Part shown: positions 6,408 to 16,168 of the stretch, one piece after another
How positions within the stretch are numbered: position 1 is the stretch's first letter
How the letters are laid out: every line of letters begins with the position of its first letter
DNA from: Oscillospiraceae bacterium
Lineage (GTDB): Bacteria > Bacillota > Clostridia > Oscillospirales > Oscillospiraceae
NCBI GenBank assembly: GCA_017502265.1
Contig: JAFVVI010000042.1
Location: 1 to 42,700, forward strand
Reading direction: 5' to 3'
Length of the DNA stretch: 42,700 nucleotides
Notes under the pieces: model-generated
Told to the model about the DNA's origin: nothing
What the model saw: the letters and a program-made list of their open reading frames with translations, nothing else
The model's database searches: none
Position numbers and translations under genes: made by a program

Positions 6408-8561
6408 TTATTCATTAGGAATATCCTTCATTGTTAAGCTGATGCGCTTACGGGCCTCGTCCACTTCCAGAACGGCAACTTTTACAACATCACCCACCTG
6501 TACAACCTCAGAAGGGTGGCGCACCTTTCGGTTGCAGACACGGGAGATATGCACAAGGCCGTCCTGATGGACACCGATGTCCACAAACACGCCGAAATCA
6601 ATGACATTTCGGACTGTACCGGACAGGACCATGCCGGGTTTCAGATCTTTCATCTCCAGCACATCAGTACGGAGGATGGGCGCAGGCAGGTCATCACGGG
6701 GGTCACGGCCGGGCTTTTGCAATTCCTTGACCGCATCTTCCAAAGTGGGTACGCCCACACCGCATTTTTCTGCAGCCGCAGTGATACCAACTGTTTCCAG
6801 ACGATTTTGTAACTCGCTGAGATTTCCGGCAGCTACATCCTTTTTGCCGTAGCCGCACAGAGTCAGCAGGGTCTCCACCGCAGCATAGGCCTCGGGGTGG
6901 ACACCGGTATTATCCAGAATCTCTTTACTCTCCGGCACGCGGAGGAAGCCAGCGCACTGCTGGTAAGCCTTAGGGCCTAATTTTGGCACTTTTTTCAGCT
7001 GATTCCGGGAGGTAAAAGCACCATTTTCTTCCCGGTAGGCAACCACATTCTTTGCAGTAGTACTGTTCAGACCGGACACCTTTTGCAGCAAGCTCACCGA
7101 TGCAGTATTCAGGTCTACGCCCACCGCATTGACACAATCCTCCACAACGCCGCCCAGCGCTTCATCCAGCCGCTTTTGGGGGCAATCGTGCTGATACTGT
7201 CCCACGCCAATGGCCTTGGGATCGATCTTCACCAGTTCCGCCAAAGGGTCTTGCAGACGACGGGCAATGGACACAGCAGAACGCAGATTTACATCATAAT
7301 CCGGGAATTCCTCTGCTGCCAGTTTGGATGCGGAGTACACCGACGCGCCAGCCTCATTGACGATCATATAACTGACACCGGGCAGATTCCTCAGCATTTC
7401 CACGGTCATTGCTTCCGTTTCACGGGAGGCCGTGCCGTTACCGATTGCGATATGCTTGACGCTATGCTTGCGGATCATCGCGGACAGGATTTGAATGGCT
7501 TCGTCCTTTTTCCGCTGGGAAAAGGTGGGATATACCACAGTCGTATCCAGCACACGGCCGGTACTGTCCACCACCGCTACCTTGCAGCCGTTTTTATATC
7601 CGGGGTCAAGGCCCATGGTCACAAACCCCTTCACCGGCCGCTGCATCAGCAGGGGCTTCAGATTTAATGCAAAGTTGGCAATCGCCGACTCCCCTGCCCG
7701 CTCTGTCAAGGTGTTACGCAGCTCCCGTTCGATACTGGGTGCGATCAGTCTGTCAAAAGAATCCTCCGCCGCTGCCTTTACAAAGGCAGACACCCACATT
7801 TGGGGTTTCAGGGCCATACGGCAAACAAGAGCCTGTCCCTCAGCGCCGGGAAGTGCCGCAGAAACCTTCAAAAATCCCTCCCGTTCGCCCCGGTTAATAG
7901 CCAGAATCTGGTGATTCTGCAAACGGTTTACCGGCGCAGAGAAATTATAGTACAGCCGGTAAACGCTATCGGTATCCGGATCGGTTGCTTGCACAGTTAC
8001 CACAGCGCGGGTCTCCATTTTCTGCCGCAGCGCTTTGCGGATATCCGGGTCATCGGAGATCATCTCGGCAATAATATCCGACGCGCCCTGCAAGGCCTCT
8101 TCTACCGTCTCCACACCCTTTTCCGGATCAATATACCCCTCTGCCAGCTGCGCGGGGTCTTCACCTGTCTGTTCAAAGATCGCCTGGGCCAACGGCTCCA
8201 GACCTTTTTCTTTTGCAACCGTTGCGCGGGTACGACGCTTTTGCTTATAAGGACGGTACAGGTCCTCCACTTCCGCCAGAGTCTTTGCTTTGGCGATGGC
8301 TTCTGCCAGCTCCTCCGTCAGCTTTTCCTGGGCTTCTATGGATCGGGTCACTTCCTCTTTGCGCTCCTGCAGATTCCGCAGGTATGCAAGACGGGTCTCC
8401 AATTCCCGCAGCACCGTATCGTCCATACTGCCGTGGAGCTCTTTTCTGTATCGGGCGATAAAGGGAATGGTGTTTCCCTCGTCCAGCAATGTCACTACAT
8501 TTTGGACATATTCGGTCTTTTGCTTTAATTCCAAAGCCAACGCTTCAATGATTGTATCCAT
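6408..8561 (-). CDS. tex: Tex-family S1 RNA-binding protein
   Basis: A 717-residue cytosolic protein of the Tex/YdcI family, linked to transcription and RNA binding. Order of parts: helical N-terminal HTH-like region; a YqgF/RNase H-like domain near the middle (GLDPGYKNGCKVAVVD); a helix-hairpin-helix region (VNAVGVDLNTASVSLLQKVS, then VPKLGPKAYQQCAGFLR); and a C-terminal S1 domain (KPGMVLSGTVRNVIDFGVFV, VHQDGLVHIS). ATG 8561 is chosen because AGGAG sits 6-7 bases before it; in-frame ATGs upstream lack a ribosome binding site. It is monocistronic between its promoter at 8590-8618 and the terminator at 6376-6405. Confidence 0.95.
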   Translation of the reverse strand: MDTIIEALALELKQKTEYVQNVVTLLDEGNTIPFIARYRKELHGSMDDTVLRELETRLAYLRNLQERKEEVTRSIEAQEKLTEELAEAIAKAKTLAEVEDLYRPYKQKRRTRATVAKEKGLEPLAQAIFEQTGEDPAQLAEGYIDPEKGVETVEEALQGASDIIAEMISDDPDIRKALRQKMETRAVVTVQATDPDTDSVYRLYYNFSAPVNRLQNHQILAINRGEREGFLKVSAALPGAEGQALVCRMALKPQMWVSAFVKAAAEDSFDRLIAPSIERELRNTLTERAGESAIANFALNLKPLLMQRPVKGFVTMGLDPGYKNGCKVAVVDSTGRVLDTTVVYPTFSQRKKDEAIQILSAMIRKHSVKHIAIGNGTASRETEAMTVEMLRNLPGVSYMIVNEAGASVYSASKLAAEEFPDYDVNLRSAVSIARRLQDPLAELVKIDPKAIGVGQYQHDCPQKRLDEALGGVVEDCVNAVGVDLNTASVSLLQKVSGLNSTTAKNVVAYREENGAFTSRNQLKKVPKLGPKAYQQCAGFLRVPESKEILDNTGVHPEAYAAVETLLTLCGYGKKDVAAGNLSELQNRLETVGITAAAEKCGVGVPTLEDAVKELQKPGRDPRDDLPAPILRTDVLEMKDLKPGMVLSGTVRNVIDFGVFVDIGVHQDGLVHISRVCNRKVRHPSEVVQVGDVVKVAVLEVDEARKRISLTMKDIPNE

Positions 8562-8589
8562 AGGACTCTCCTGTAATTTTGATGCCATA

Positions 8590-8618
8590 ATCATACCATA
8601 TTTTCCAAGTAATTTCAA
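8590..8618 (-). promoter_or_regulatory. Promoter for tex
   Basis: On the minus strand TTGAAA (8618-8613), a 17-base spacer and TATGAT (8595-8590), 29 bases before the tex start. It is back to back with the promoter at 8671. Confidence 0.7.
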
Positions 8619-8670
8619 TGCCGGGACAGGGTTTACAACAACAAAAACACTTCTGTTTCGGCAGTTTTAC

Positions 8671-8699
8671 TTGCATAGCGGCAAATACAGTGCTATAAT
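8671..8699 (+). promoter_or_regulatory. Promoter for the PQQ-like propeller gene
   Basis: TTGCAT (8671-8676), a 17-base spacer and TATAAT (8694-8699). A GGAGG follows at 8721-8725. Confidence 0.8.
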
Positions 8700-8734
8700 G
8701 AAGGAGTTAACTCAGCGATTGGAGGAATGTATCC

Positions 8735-10633
8735 GTGAATATACCTATCCTGACTGCAGGCGTTTCTCTTTCTGATAGCTACCGGCAGATGGGCATCGGG
8801 CTCATAATTCTGTTATGCATTTTTGTTCTGCTGGCAGTGGGCTCTGTCATTTTCAGCTACCTCAGTGGCCGAACACGTATGGAACGCAGTAAACGACGCA
8901 AAGTTAATACGATCCTGCGACTGATGTATTTGACCACTATACTGGTATTGGTGTGCACACTTGTTTGCTTTATCCGTTACCGTTCCTTTGGCAAAGCTAT
9001 GCTTCACGCCGGCGAAAACAACACCACCGGCCACACCACCGCCACAACAGAAGAAACCATTCTCACCACCGAGACGGAAGATACCCAACAAACCGAGGAT
9101 ACTACTCCGGAACCGGACCCCACCTTTACCCCCGCATTCTCCGATTCCAGTAATCCCGAAAACTGGAAGATCAAGTGGCAGATCATTCAGGACGGAAACA
9201 TTATTGACGGTTATCAGCGCGCTGAAACCATCTCCTTCGGCAAGCCTGAAGATTACTTCGCCCTGCCCGGCATTGCTACATTCCGGGGCAACAATTTCCG
9301 AAACAGTCCTGTTTACGGCACAGCAACCATTACTGAAAAGGCCTTGGAAAAAATTTGGGAACGGGGCAACGGCACACTGAACGGCTGGCCCGGAACAGGC
9401 TGGACAGGCCAGCCGCTAATGGTCCAATGGGATGCGGAAACCAAAGCCATTATGAATATGGTCCCGGAAAAGAAAGCAAAAGAGAATCTGGTGGAAGTTA
9501 TTTACGCCACGCTGGACGGCTATGTCTACTTCTTTGATCTGGACGACGGCGCTTACACCAGACAACCCATCTACTTGGGTATGAACTTTAAAGGCTCCGG
9601 CTCTCTGGACCCAAGAGGCTATCCCATTATGTATGTGGGCTCCGGTGATTTTTACAACGGAAAAGTACCCAGAATGTATATCGTCAGCCTCATTGACGGC
9701 ACGATCCTCTATGAGCGCAACGGAAGCGATAACGCTGCAATTCGTTCCTCCTGGACCGCCTTCGACTCCTGTCCGCTGATTGATGCCCAAACAGATACTC
9801 TGATCTGGCCCGGCGAAAATGGCATTCTTTACACCATTAAACTGAACACCAACTACGACAAGGCTGCCGGCACGCTGACCATGGCGCCGGAAGACATCGT
9901 CAAAACCCGTTACTCTACCAACCGTTCCAACAACAGTACCTACTGGGTAGGTTATGAGCCCAGCGCTGTGATCGTTGACCGGTATCTGTATATCTCCGAA
10001 AACGGCGGTATGTTCTTCTGTGTTGATTTAGATACTATGGAACTGGTATGGGCGCAGGATACCTTGGACGATTCCAACTCCACCCCTGTATTTGAATGGA
10101 ACGGGCAAGACGGCGGCTACATCTACACCGCCCCCTCTCTTCACTGGACCAAGAGCGGCAGCAGCGGAACCATCAGCGTCTATAAGCTGGATGCCAAAAC
10201 CGGCGAAATCATTTGGGAACACCCCTTTGACTGCAAGACTGTGGACGGCATTTCCGGCGGTGTACAATCCTCACCCCTTCTGGGCAAACCCGGCACGCCG
10301 CTGGAAGGTTTGATTATTTACACAGTGGCCCGTAGCCCCGGCAACTGGAACGGTAAGCTGGTGGCTCTGAACACCGAAACCGGCGAGACCGTATGGGAAA
10401 AGAATATGAATTACTATTCCTGGAGCTCACCGATCCCTGTCTACAGTGATGACGGCAACGCCTATATCATTGTGGGTGACTCCAACGGCCAGCTCTTCCT
10501 GGTAGATAAGGAAGGTAAGACCCTGTCTGTACTGGATCTGGGTTCCAATATTGAAGCCTCCCCCGCTATGTTCAATAACACCCTGGTAATCGGTACCCGT
10601 GGCAATCGGATATGCGGAATTAAGGTAAAGTAA
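8735..10633 (+). CDS. Membrane-anchored PQQ-like beta-propeller protein
   Basis: A 632-residue protein. Two hydrophobic segments (about 21-43 and 63-81) are followed by a Thr/Glu-rich, probably extracytoplasmic linker (about 92-140) and a long propeller region. Repeats of the PQQ-binding-like/WD-like type are visible (WPGTGWTGQPLMVQWD, GTILYERNG, LDTMELVWAQDTLD, LDAKTGEIIWEHPF, LNTETGETVWEKNM). The 'G.xxW' blade endings fit PQQ-like propellers such as BamB. No Cys pair or metal site of a PQQ dehydrogenase is evident, so a binding or scaffold role is more likely than catalysis. The start is GTG 8735, with GGAGG 9 bases upstream; the nearby ATG at 8727 stops after three codons. Monocistronic, with its own promoter and terminator. 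Confidence 0.82.
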   Translation: MNIPILTAGVSLSDSYRQMGIGLIILLCIFVLLAVGSVIFSYLSGRTRMERSKRRKVNTILRLMYLTTILVLVCTLVCFIRYRSFGKAMLHAGENNTTGHTTATTEETILTTETEDTQQTEDTTPEPDPTFTPAFSDSSNPENWKIKWQIIQDGNIIDGYQRAETISFGKPEDYFALPGIATFRGNNFRNSPVYGTATITEKALEKIWERGNGTLNGWPGTGWTGQPLMVQWDAETKAIMNMVPEKKAKENLVEVIYATLDGYVYFFDLDDGAYTRQPIYLGMNFKGSGSLDPRGYPIMYVGSGDFYNGKVPRMYIVSLIDGTILYERNGSDNAAIRSSWTAFDSCPLIDAQTDTLIWPGENGILYTIKLNTNYDKAAGTLTMAPEDIVKTRYSTNRSNNSTYWVGYEPSAVIVDRYLYISENGGMFFCVDLDTMELVWAQDTLDDSNSTPVFEWNGQDGGYIYTAPSLHWTKSGSSGTISVYKLDAKTGEIIWEHPFDCKTVDGISGGVQSSPLLGKPGTPLEGLIIYTVARSPGNWNGKLVALNTETGETVWEKNMNYYSWSSPIPVYSDDGNAYIIVGDSNGQLFLVDKEGKTLSVLDLGSNIEASPAMFNNTLVIGTRGNRICGIKVK

Positions 10634-10640
10634 ACATTTT

Positions 10641-10675
10641 ACGGCTGCACTTACCCAGTGCAGCCGTAATTTTTT
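10641..10675 (+). terminator. Terminator after the propeller gene
   Basis: A perfect 11-bp stem (ACGGCTGCACT / AGTGCAGCCGT) with loop TACCC, followed by AA and six T. Confidence 0.9.
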
Positions 10676-10690
10676 CAAAACAACATATCA

Positions 10691-10719
10691 TTGACAATCC
10701 ATTTTTATGTAAGTATAAT
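10691..10719 (+). promoter_or_regulatory. Promoter for the cytidylate-kinase-like gene
   Basis: TTGACA (10691-10696), a 17-base spacer and TATAAT (10714-10719): a perfect sigma-A consensus, with AAGGAGG at 10737-10743. Confidence 0.9.
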
Positions 10720-10750
10720 AAAGGCATAAGACAAATAAGGAGGGTGCTCT

Positions 10751-11356
10751 ATGGAAAAGAAGATCATCACTATCAGCCGTGAGTTTGGCAGCGGCGGCCG
10801 TACTATCGGTCATCAGGTTGCTGAAGCCTTGGGTATTCCGTTCTACGACAAAGAACTTGTGGATCAGGTTGCTTTGGAATCCGGATTCGCTCCCAAGTTT
10901 GTGGAGGAACACGGAGAGCACTCACCCACCGGCAGCATTTTTTCTTACGCCTTTGCCCATCAGGGTGTCCACGGCATTATGAACGGCCTGTCTACAGCGG
11001 ATTTTCTGTGGAACATCCAGTGCAGCGTGATTCTCCAGCTGGCTGAGCAGGGCCCCTGTGTGATCGTAGGCAGAAATGCTGACTACATACTCAAGGACCG
11101 GCCGGATGTTCTGCACGCCTTTATCCACGCAAATAAGGAATTCCGCGCAGAACGCATCGTCCGTCTTTACGGCGAATCGGAAAAGACACCGATGGCCCGT
11201 CTGAATGAAAAGGATAAGCGCCGGAAAGTCAATTACCAGCACTACACCGGCAGAAGCTGGGGTCAGGCGCATAATTATGATATCTGCCTTGACAGCAGCA
11301 AGATCGGCATTGAGGCCTGCACAGATATCCTTGTCAAGCTGATGAAGGGCGAATAA
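10751..11356 (+). CDS. Cytidylate kinase-like family protein
   Basis: A 201-residue P-loop protein. The N-terminus ITISREFGSGGRTIGHQVAE carries the modified Walker A (GSGGRxIG) typical of the 'cytidylate kinase-like' family. Downstream are CVIVGRNADYIL and DPR-type segments (FRAERIVRLYGE) as in CMK relatives, and the C-terminus has YTGRSWGQAHNYDICLDSS. True Cmk is longer and has a CMP-binding insert. Members of this family are widespread in Clostridia and their substrate is not established. It has a perfect consensus promoter, a strong ribosome binding site and a terminator shared with the convergent DUF4317 gene, so it is transcribed alone. Confidence 0.85.
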   Translation: MEKKIITISREFGSGGRTIGHQVAEALGIPFYDKELVDQVALESGFAPKFVEEHGEHSPTGSIFSYAFAHQGVHGIMNGLSTADFLWNIQCSVILQLAEQGPCVIVGRNADYILKDRPDVLHAFIHANKEFRAERIVRLYGESEKTPMARLNEKDKRRKVNYQHYTGRSWGQAHNYDICLDSSKIGIEACTDILVKLMKGE

Positions 11357-11364
11357 CTCATACT

Positions 11365-11399
11365 AAAAAACTGCGGCACTTAGAAGTGCCGCAGTTTTT
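11365..11399. terminator. Bidirectional terminator between convergent genes
   Basis: A perfect 10-bp stem (CTGCGGCACT / AGTGCCGCAG) with loop TAGA, flanked by AAAAAA and TTTTT. It serves the rightward kinase-like gene and the leftward operon ending in DUF4317. Confidence 0.9.
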
Positions 11400-12549
11400 A
11401 TACGCTTGCAGGTTCTTTGTCTAAAATAGAGATCGGTACGCCATTGACCTCCACATTGTCATCTGCGCAGATCAGAATGTATTTGACACCGTCGATCACC
11501 CGGGTCTCGATCAGATCGCTGCGCTCCGGGGATACCTGGATCACCACATCGGGGGTTTTGACCTCAAAGCGATTATGGTTGATGATATTCTTAGGATGCA
11601 AGTGGGCATCCAGTCCAAAGACTTCATCGTAATCCACAGAGAATTTTGCAACCCCCTTTTCCGATACACCGCTTTCGGTCAGCGCGGATTTCACTTGTTC
11701 CTTGGAGATCAGCAACGGATCCGCCACACGGCTTTCCTTATGGATCATAATGCTTTGGCAGAGCTGCTCGTGGACAGCTTGTACCGTCTCCAGATTGCAC
11801 TCCTCTTTCAGGCTGCTGCCAAGGAGTGCCTCAAAGGATTTTTTCTGCTCGGCGGCCGGCTTGGGCGCTTGCACGCAGAACAGTGTGTTAACAAGATTCT
11901 CGTGGTTTTCCTTAGCGCTGCGGGTATAAAACAGCGCATTGTAGATATTTGTGGCGCGATTGTCAAATGCCGGGAACAAAAAACCCACCTCCGGCGCCGT
12001 AGGCACTTGGGCGATGCCGCCATCGTGGAACTCCTTATCCTCCGACACATACCGCAGACCGGGCTTGGTTTGCTTCACAGGGCAAATACAACACAGAAGG
12101 TATGTATAGGTCTCATTGGAGGCATCCCGCTGGGTCTCATCATCACTGCTCTTAAAGGGCACATCGTAACTGTCACAGCCTAAGAGAATCAAGAATCCGT
12201 CTTTCATATTGACGGATTGTATGATTTTGGTGTACAGTTCTGCCCGCAGGTCTGCATCCTTCAAGCCCGTTGATCGCAGGTCCATCAGCAGTTTATGCTC
12301 GGGACTATCCGCCACCTGGGAGGTCTTGAAGCAGATATCGATCAGATTCTTACCCACAGAGCCGGACAAGGTCCGTTTCATCAGGCCGAAGTACCGCTCT
12401 GCCTCATTTTCCGGCATAATACCGGTGCTTTGCTTAAATTCCGTGACGATCTCTTTTTGATCGTTCACATAGCAGCCGTAAATGGCGGTCATATTGCTGC
12501 GGTCCCGACGGACTCTCCGCCGGATCTCGCCGATTTCCTTAATGTTCAT
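11398..12549 (-). CDS. DUF4317 domain-containing protein
   Basis: A 383-residue soluble protein with no signal peptide or membrane segment. The N-terminus MNIKEIGEIRRRVRRDRSNM and the following YGCYVNDQKEIV segment match what I remember of DUF4317, a Firmicutes family of unknown function. The call rests on recognition, not on a search. It contains a run of aspartates and a TDRRDASNETYT-like stretch but no catalytic motif I can name. ATG 12549 follows AAAGG 8 bases upstream. It is the last gene of the leftward run, 36 bases after pgsA, ending at a shared bidirectional terminator. Confidence 0.7.
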   Translation of the reverse strand: MNIKEIGEIRRRVRRDRSNMTAIYGCYVNDQKEIVTEFKQSTGIMPENEAERYFGLMKRTLSGSVGKNLIDICFKTSQVADSPEHKLLMDLRSTGLKDADLRAELYTKIIQSVNMKDGFLILLGCDSYDVPFKSSDDETQRDASNETYTYLLCCICPVKQTKPGLRYVSEDKEFHDGGIAQVPTAPEVGFLFPAFDNRATNIYNALFYTRSAKENHENLVNTLFCVQAPKPAAEQKKSFEALLGSSLKEECNLETVQAVHEQLCQSIMIHKESRVADPLLISKEQVKSALTESGVSEKGVAKFSVDYDEVFGLDAHLHPKNIINHNRFEVKTPDVVIQVSPERSDLIETRVIDGVKYILICADDNVEVNGVPISILDKEPASV

Positions 12550-12585
12550 ATGCTTAACCTTTCATAGTCACCGGCACAATGTTTC

Positions 12586-13116
12586 TCAATCCCAAAGGCA
12601 GTTCCAATTCTGCACAAAATATTCAACACCCGAATACACCGTCGTCACGATAATCACACCATTGACAACTGGCGCAAGGTACGGCAGTGTGGGGAATGCC
12701 ATCAGTACGCACAGACCAATCATAGTACTGGCAGTTTTGAATTTACCGCTTTTGCCGGCTGCAATGACCTTACCCTTGCCCACAGCCACCAGACGCAGGC
12801 CGGTAACCGCAAACTCCCGGGTCAGCACCAGCATCAGCGCCCAGGCTGACATCATACCCCACTGGCAGAAAATGGTCATGGCTGCAATGGTCAGCAGCTT
12901 GTCCGCCAGCGGGTCGAGAAATTTGCCGAAATCGCTGACCTGGTTACATTTCCGGGCAATCTGACCGTCCACATAATCCGTCAGGCTGGCAAGAATAAAT
13001 ACACCCAGCGCAAGCCACATAAACAGGCCCGGCTGACCGCCGCTTAAGTACATCAGCACCATATATGCGGGAATAAACGCCACGCGAATCAATGTAATTT
13101 TACTTGCAAGGGTCAT
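12586..13116 (-). CDS. pgsA: CDP-diacylglycerol-glycerol-3-phosphate 3-phosphatidyltransferase
   Basis: A 176-residue membrane enzyme making phosphatidylglycerophosphate, the first committed step to phosphatidylglycerol and cardiolipin. The CDP-alcohol phosphotransferase signature D-G-x2-A-R-x8-G-x3-D-x3-D is complete: DGQIARKCNQVSDFGKFLD, then PLAD. About four hydrophobic helices are visible. ATG 13116 is preferred to the in-frame TTG at 13122 because GGAGG sits 7 bases before the ATG. It starts 2 bases after the rimO stop, so translation is probably coupled. Adjacent rimO-pgsA order is common in Firmicutes. Confidence 0.95.
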   Translation of the reverse strand: MTLASKITLIRVAFIPAYMVLMYLSGGQPGLFMWLALGVFILASLTDYVDGQIARKCNQVSDFGKFLDPLADKLLTIAAMTIFCQWGMMSAWALMLVLTREFAVTGLRLVAVGKGKVIAAGKSGKFKTASTMIGLCVLMAFPTLPYLAPVVNGVIIVTTVYSGVEYFVQNWNCLWD

Positions 13117-13118
13117 AG

Positions 13119-14447
13119 TCAATCCTCCAGTACGAAGCCTGACAGTTCACCGTCTGCCACGCCGTCAATACAAACCTTGATAAATGTACCTTCCATCAAT
13201 GCATCCTGGGAAGCGATCCATACCCGACTGTCGATCTCCGGGGAATCTGCATAGGTACGGCCGTAGAACTGCTCCATCTCTTCGTCATAGCCATCTACCA
13301 AAACCGTAACCGTCTTGCCCTGCATAGATGCGTTATACGCATCCATAATTCTCGACTGGATCAATTCGATTTGCTGGGCGCGTTTCTGGGCGATCTCGCT
13401 ATCCACACATTCCATTTCCGCTGCAGGCGTGCCCTCCTCCGGGGAGAATGGGAATGCGCCCACACGCTCCAACTTCTGCTCTTTTAAGAATTCACACAAT
13501 TCTTCAAACTCCGCCTCACCCTCACCGGGCAGACCGGTAATCACACTGGTGCGGAGAATCAGGCCAGGGATCCGGCTGCGCAGCTTGGTAAAGAGATCCC
13601 GAAGAAATTCGCTGTCGCCTCTGCGGTTCATTAGCTTGAGTATCTTACTGTTACAGTGCTGGATTGGAATGTCCAGGTATTTTACAATCTTCGGCTCTGT
13701 GGCCATCACATCGATGAGAGCATCATCGATCTCGTCCGGGTAGGTATAGTGGACACGAATCCATTCAATGCCATCAATCCTACAAAGCTGACGGAGAAGT
13801 TCCGGTAGCAGCCGTTTATGCTCTGGAAAATCCGTTCCGTATCGGCTGGTATCCTGGGCCACCACAAGGAGTTCTTTCACACCGTTGGCTGCCAGAAGCC
13901 GGGCTTCATAGAGAACATCGTCCATCTGACGGCTGCGGTACTTACCACGCAGGTAGGGAATGATACAGTAGCCGCAGCGATTGTCGCAGCCCTCTGCGAT
14001 CTTGATATAGGCATAATGCTCCGGGGTGGTCAGAATGCGGCCGCACTCCTGCTCCGGGGTGTCAATGGAGGCAAATTCTTCCACAGTTTCACCCTGCAAA
14101 AGCTTTTCGATGGCTGGTACTACCTCTGTATAGCTGCCGGTACCTAAGATGCCGTCAACCTCCGGCATTTCCTTGACAATCTCTCGCTGATACCGCTGAG
14201 AAAGGCAGCCGGTGACAAGGATTTTACCAATAAGTCCCTGTTCCTTTAATTGGGCCATTTGCAGAATGGAATCGATAGCTTCTGCCTTAGCCGAGTCAAT
14301 AAAACCGCAGGTGTTGATGACTACCACATCTGCGCCGACCACATCGGCCTGCACAGTAAAACCAGCCTCCTGCACCCGGTACATCATCCGTTCGCAATCC
14401 ACCTGGTTTTTCGCGCAGCCAAGGGATATAAATCCGATATTAGCCAT
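13119..14447 (-). CDS. rimO: Ribosomal protein S12 methylthiotransferase
   Basis: A 442-residue radical-SAM enzyme that methylthiolates an aspartate of ribosomal protein S12. The N-terminal UPF0004 domain begins IGFISLGCAKNQVDCERM, with further cysteines in VINTCGF and VTGCLSQ for the second Fe-S cluster. The radical-SAM motif is C-DNR-C-GY-C (AEGCDNRCGYCIIPYLRGK). The C-terminal ~65 residues are a TRAM domain. SLGCAKN and the LRGKYRSR region favour RimO over MiaB. ATG 14447 has GAGGAG 5 bases upstream and overlaps the end of recX by 8 bases. Confidence 0.95.
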   Translation of the reverse strand: MANIGFISLGCAKNQVDCERMMYRVQEAGFTVQADVVGADVVVINTCGFIDSAKAEAIDSILQMAQLKEQGLIGKILVTGCLSQRYQREIVKEMPEVDGILGTGSYTEVVPAIEKLLQGETVEEFASIDTPEQECGRILTTPEHYAYIKIAEGCDNRCGYCIIPYLRGKYRSRQMDDVLYEARLLAANGVKELLVVAQDTSRYGTDFPEHKRLLPELLRQLCRIDGIEWIRVHYTYPDEIDDALIDVMATEPKIVKYLDIPIQHCNSKILKLMNRRGDSEFLRDLFTKLRSRIPGLILRTSVITGLPGEGEAEFEELCEFLKEQKLERVGAFPFSPEEGTPAAEMECVDSEIAQKRAQQIELIQSRIMDAYNASMQGKTVTVLVDGYDEEMEQFYGRTYADSPEIDSRVWIASQDALMEGTFIKVCIDGVADGELSGFVLED

Positions 14448-15072
14448 AATTCTCCTCTTCCCAATCCACATTCTCAGAAAACATATTCAGTGCCTTGCGG
14501 ACAGCGCCATAACTGTGTCCCCGGCGGAGTAGCGCGTCAATCGTCCGCCGCAGATCCTTTTGCTCCCAATGGCTGCCCAATTTGGCCTGCAAGAAGTTCA
14601 TAATTTCTTCAGTCTGATCCGGGTAGTCTGCAAGGGCATCGTCCCAATATTCCTTGGGTATCCGCTTTTCATACAGCGCCTGTTTCGCGCGGGCCGGACC
14701 ATAGCCTTTGGAAATGCAGTTTTGCACGATCTGCTGAGCCGTGGCCCGATCATCCAAAAGGCTTCGTTCCGCCAGCCACTGGACCGCCTGGCAGGCATTT
14801 TGCTTGCTCTCGCCCTTTTGGATCAGCCTCCGCTCCAAATCGCCCTTGGATACACTGGATGCAGAGATGATCCGCACAGCGCGCATTTTGGCAGACATTT
14901 CCTCCGCCGCTGCACGCAGGCGGTCGAACTCTGCCTCTTCCAGTTCCTTACCGGAATAAATAGCAAAGTCCTCCACCGTCTGGCGGTATAGCCGCAGGGA
15001 ACTGCCGTCGTCCAATTTTACAGTGTACCGCCCTGCCCTGTCCGGCTGGGCGGCAACCTTCTCAATCCTCAT
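14440..15072 (-). CDS. recX: RecA regulator RecX
   Basis: A 210-residue, highly charged helical protein that modulates RecA filaments. Family features are an N-terminal strand region ([21 protein letters not shown]) followed by repeated three-helix RecX units, e.g. [48 protein letters not shown] and [13 protein letters not shown]. The start overlaps the recA stop by 11 bases and its end overlaps rimO by 8 bases, so expression is tied to both. Length is within the family range. Confidence 0.92.
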   Translation of the reverse strand: MRIEKVAAQPDRAGRYTVKLDDGSSLRLYRQTVEDFAIYSGKELEEAEFDRLRAAAEEMSAKMRAVRIISASSVSKGDLERRLIQKGESKQNACQAVQWLAERSLLDDRATAQQIVQNCISKGYGPARAKQALYEKRIPKEYWDDALADYPDQTEEIMNFLQAKLGSHWEQKDLRRTIDALLRRGHSYGAVRKALNMFSENVDWEEENYG

Positions 15073-16168
15073 CGTCGAAATCGTCAGCGCTAATAGCGAT
15101 GGGCTGCTCAGCTGCCCGGGCAGGCGCTCTGGATGCAGAGCCGGCCATCAGCTTTTGGCGGACCTGGTCCTCAACCTGCTGGGCAATATCGGGATTGTTC
15201 TGCAGGAAAGCTTTCACGCTGTCCTTGCCCTGGCCGATACGCTCGTCGCCCATACTGAACCAGCTACCGCTCTTCTGAACGATCTCCATCTGCACAGCCA
15301 GATCCACCAGTTCGCCCCACTTGCTGATACCCTGGCCGAACATAATGTCAAAATAGGCCTCACGGAAAGGAGGTGCAACCTTGTTCTTGACAACCTTGAC
15401 ACGGGTCTTGTTGCCAACAACCTCGCCGCCTTCCTTAATGGATTCCACACGGCGGACATCCAGACGGACAGAGGCATAGAACTTCAGCGCATTACCGCCG
15501 GTAGTGGTTTCGGGGTTGCCGTACATCACGCCGATCTTCATACGCAGCTGATTGATAAAGATAACGATACAGTTAGTCTTGGCAATAGAGCCTGCCAGCT
15601 TCCGCAATGCCTGGCTCATCAGACGGGCCTGAACGCCCACAAAGCTATCACCCATCTCACCCTCCAGTTCCTGCTTGGGAACAAGGGCTGCAACGGAGTC
15701 CACAACCACAGCATCCACCGCGCCGGAGCGGACCAATGCGTCGGTGATCTCCAGAGCCTGTCCGCCATCATCGGGCTGGGAAACCAGCATATCGTCGATA
15801 TTTACGCCCAGGGCAGCTGCATAAACAGGGTCCAGGGCATGCTCAGCATCCACAAACGCTACTTCGCCGCCCATCTTCTGCACCTCAGCCAGAATGTGCA
15901 GAGCCAGGGTGGTCTTACCGGAGGATTCCGGTCCGTAGATCTCAATAATGCGGCCCTTGGGGACACCGCCGATGCCCAGTGCGGCATCCAGCGCCAGAGA
16001 GCCGGTGGGAACTGCGTCTACGGTCATCTCCGGCTTGTCGCCAAGACGCATCACCGTACCCTTGCCGAAATTCTTTTCGATCTGGGAAATCGCAGTCTGC
16101 AGGGCCTTTTTCTTGTCGGTTGCAGGTGTGGGGGCTTCATACCCGGTTTTCTTTGTAGCCATAATCAT
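15062..16168 (-). CDS. recA: DNA recombinase RecA
   Basis: A 366-368 residue ATP-dependent strand-exchange protein and SOS co-protease. Walker A is [13 protein letters not shown], Walker B is VDAVVVDSV, and loop L2 includes [20 protein letters not shown]. The acidic C-terminus (DDFDDED) is typical. Two starts are possible: ATG 16168, which overlaps the prmC stop as ATGA, and ATG 16162 (MATKK), which looks like usual RecA N-termini; GGAAGG is 4 and 10 bases away respectively. I keep 16168. No SOS box is seen because the gene is read from the upstream prmC operon; a separate promoter inside prmC cannot be excluded. Confidence 0.97.
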   Translation of the reverse strand: MIMATKKTGYEAPTPATDKKKALQTAISQIEKNFGKGTVMRLGDKPEMTVDAVPTGSLALDAALGIGGVPKGRIIEIYGPESSGKTTLALHILAEVQKMGGEVAFVDAEHALDPVYAAALGVNIDDMLVSQPDDGGQALEITDALVRSGAVDAVVVDSVAALVPKQELEGEMGDSFVGVQARLMSQALRKLAGSIAKTNCIVIFINQLRMKIGVMYGNPETTTGGNALKFYASVRLDVRRVESIKEGGEVVGNKTRVKVVKNKVAPPFREAYFDIMFGQGISKWGELVDLAVQMEIVQKSGSWFSMGDERIGQGKDSVKAFLQNNPDIAQQVEDQVRQKLMAGSASRAPARAAEQPIAISADDFDDED

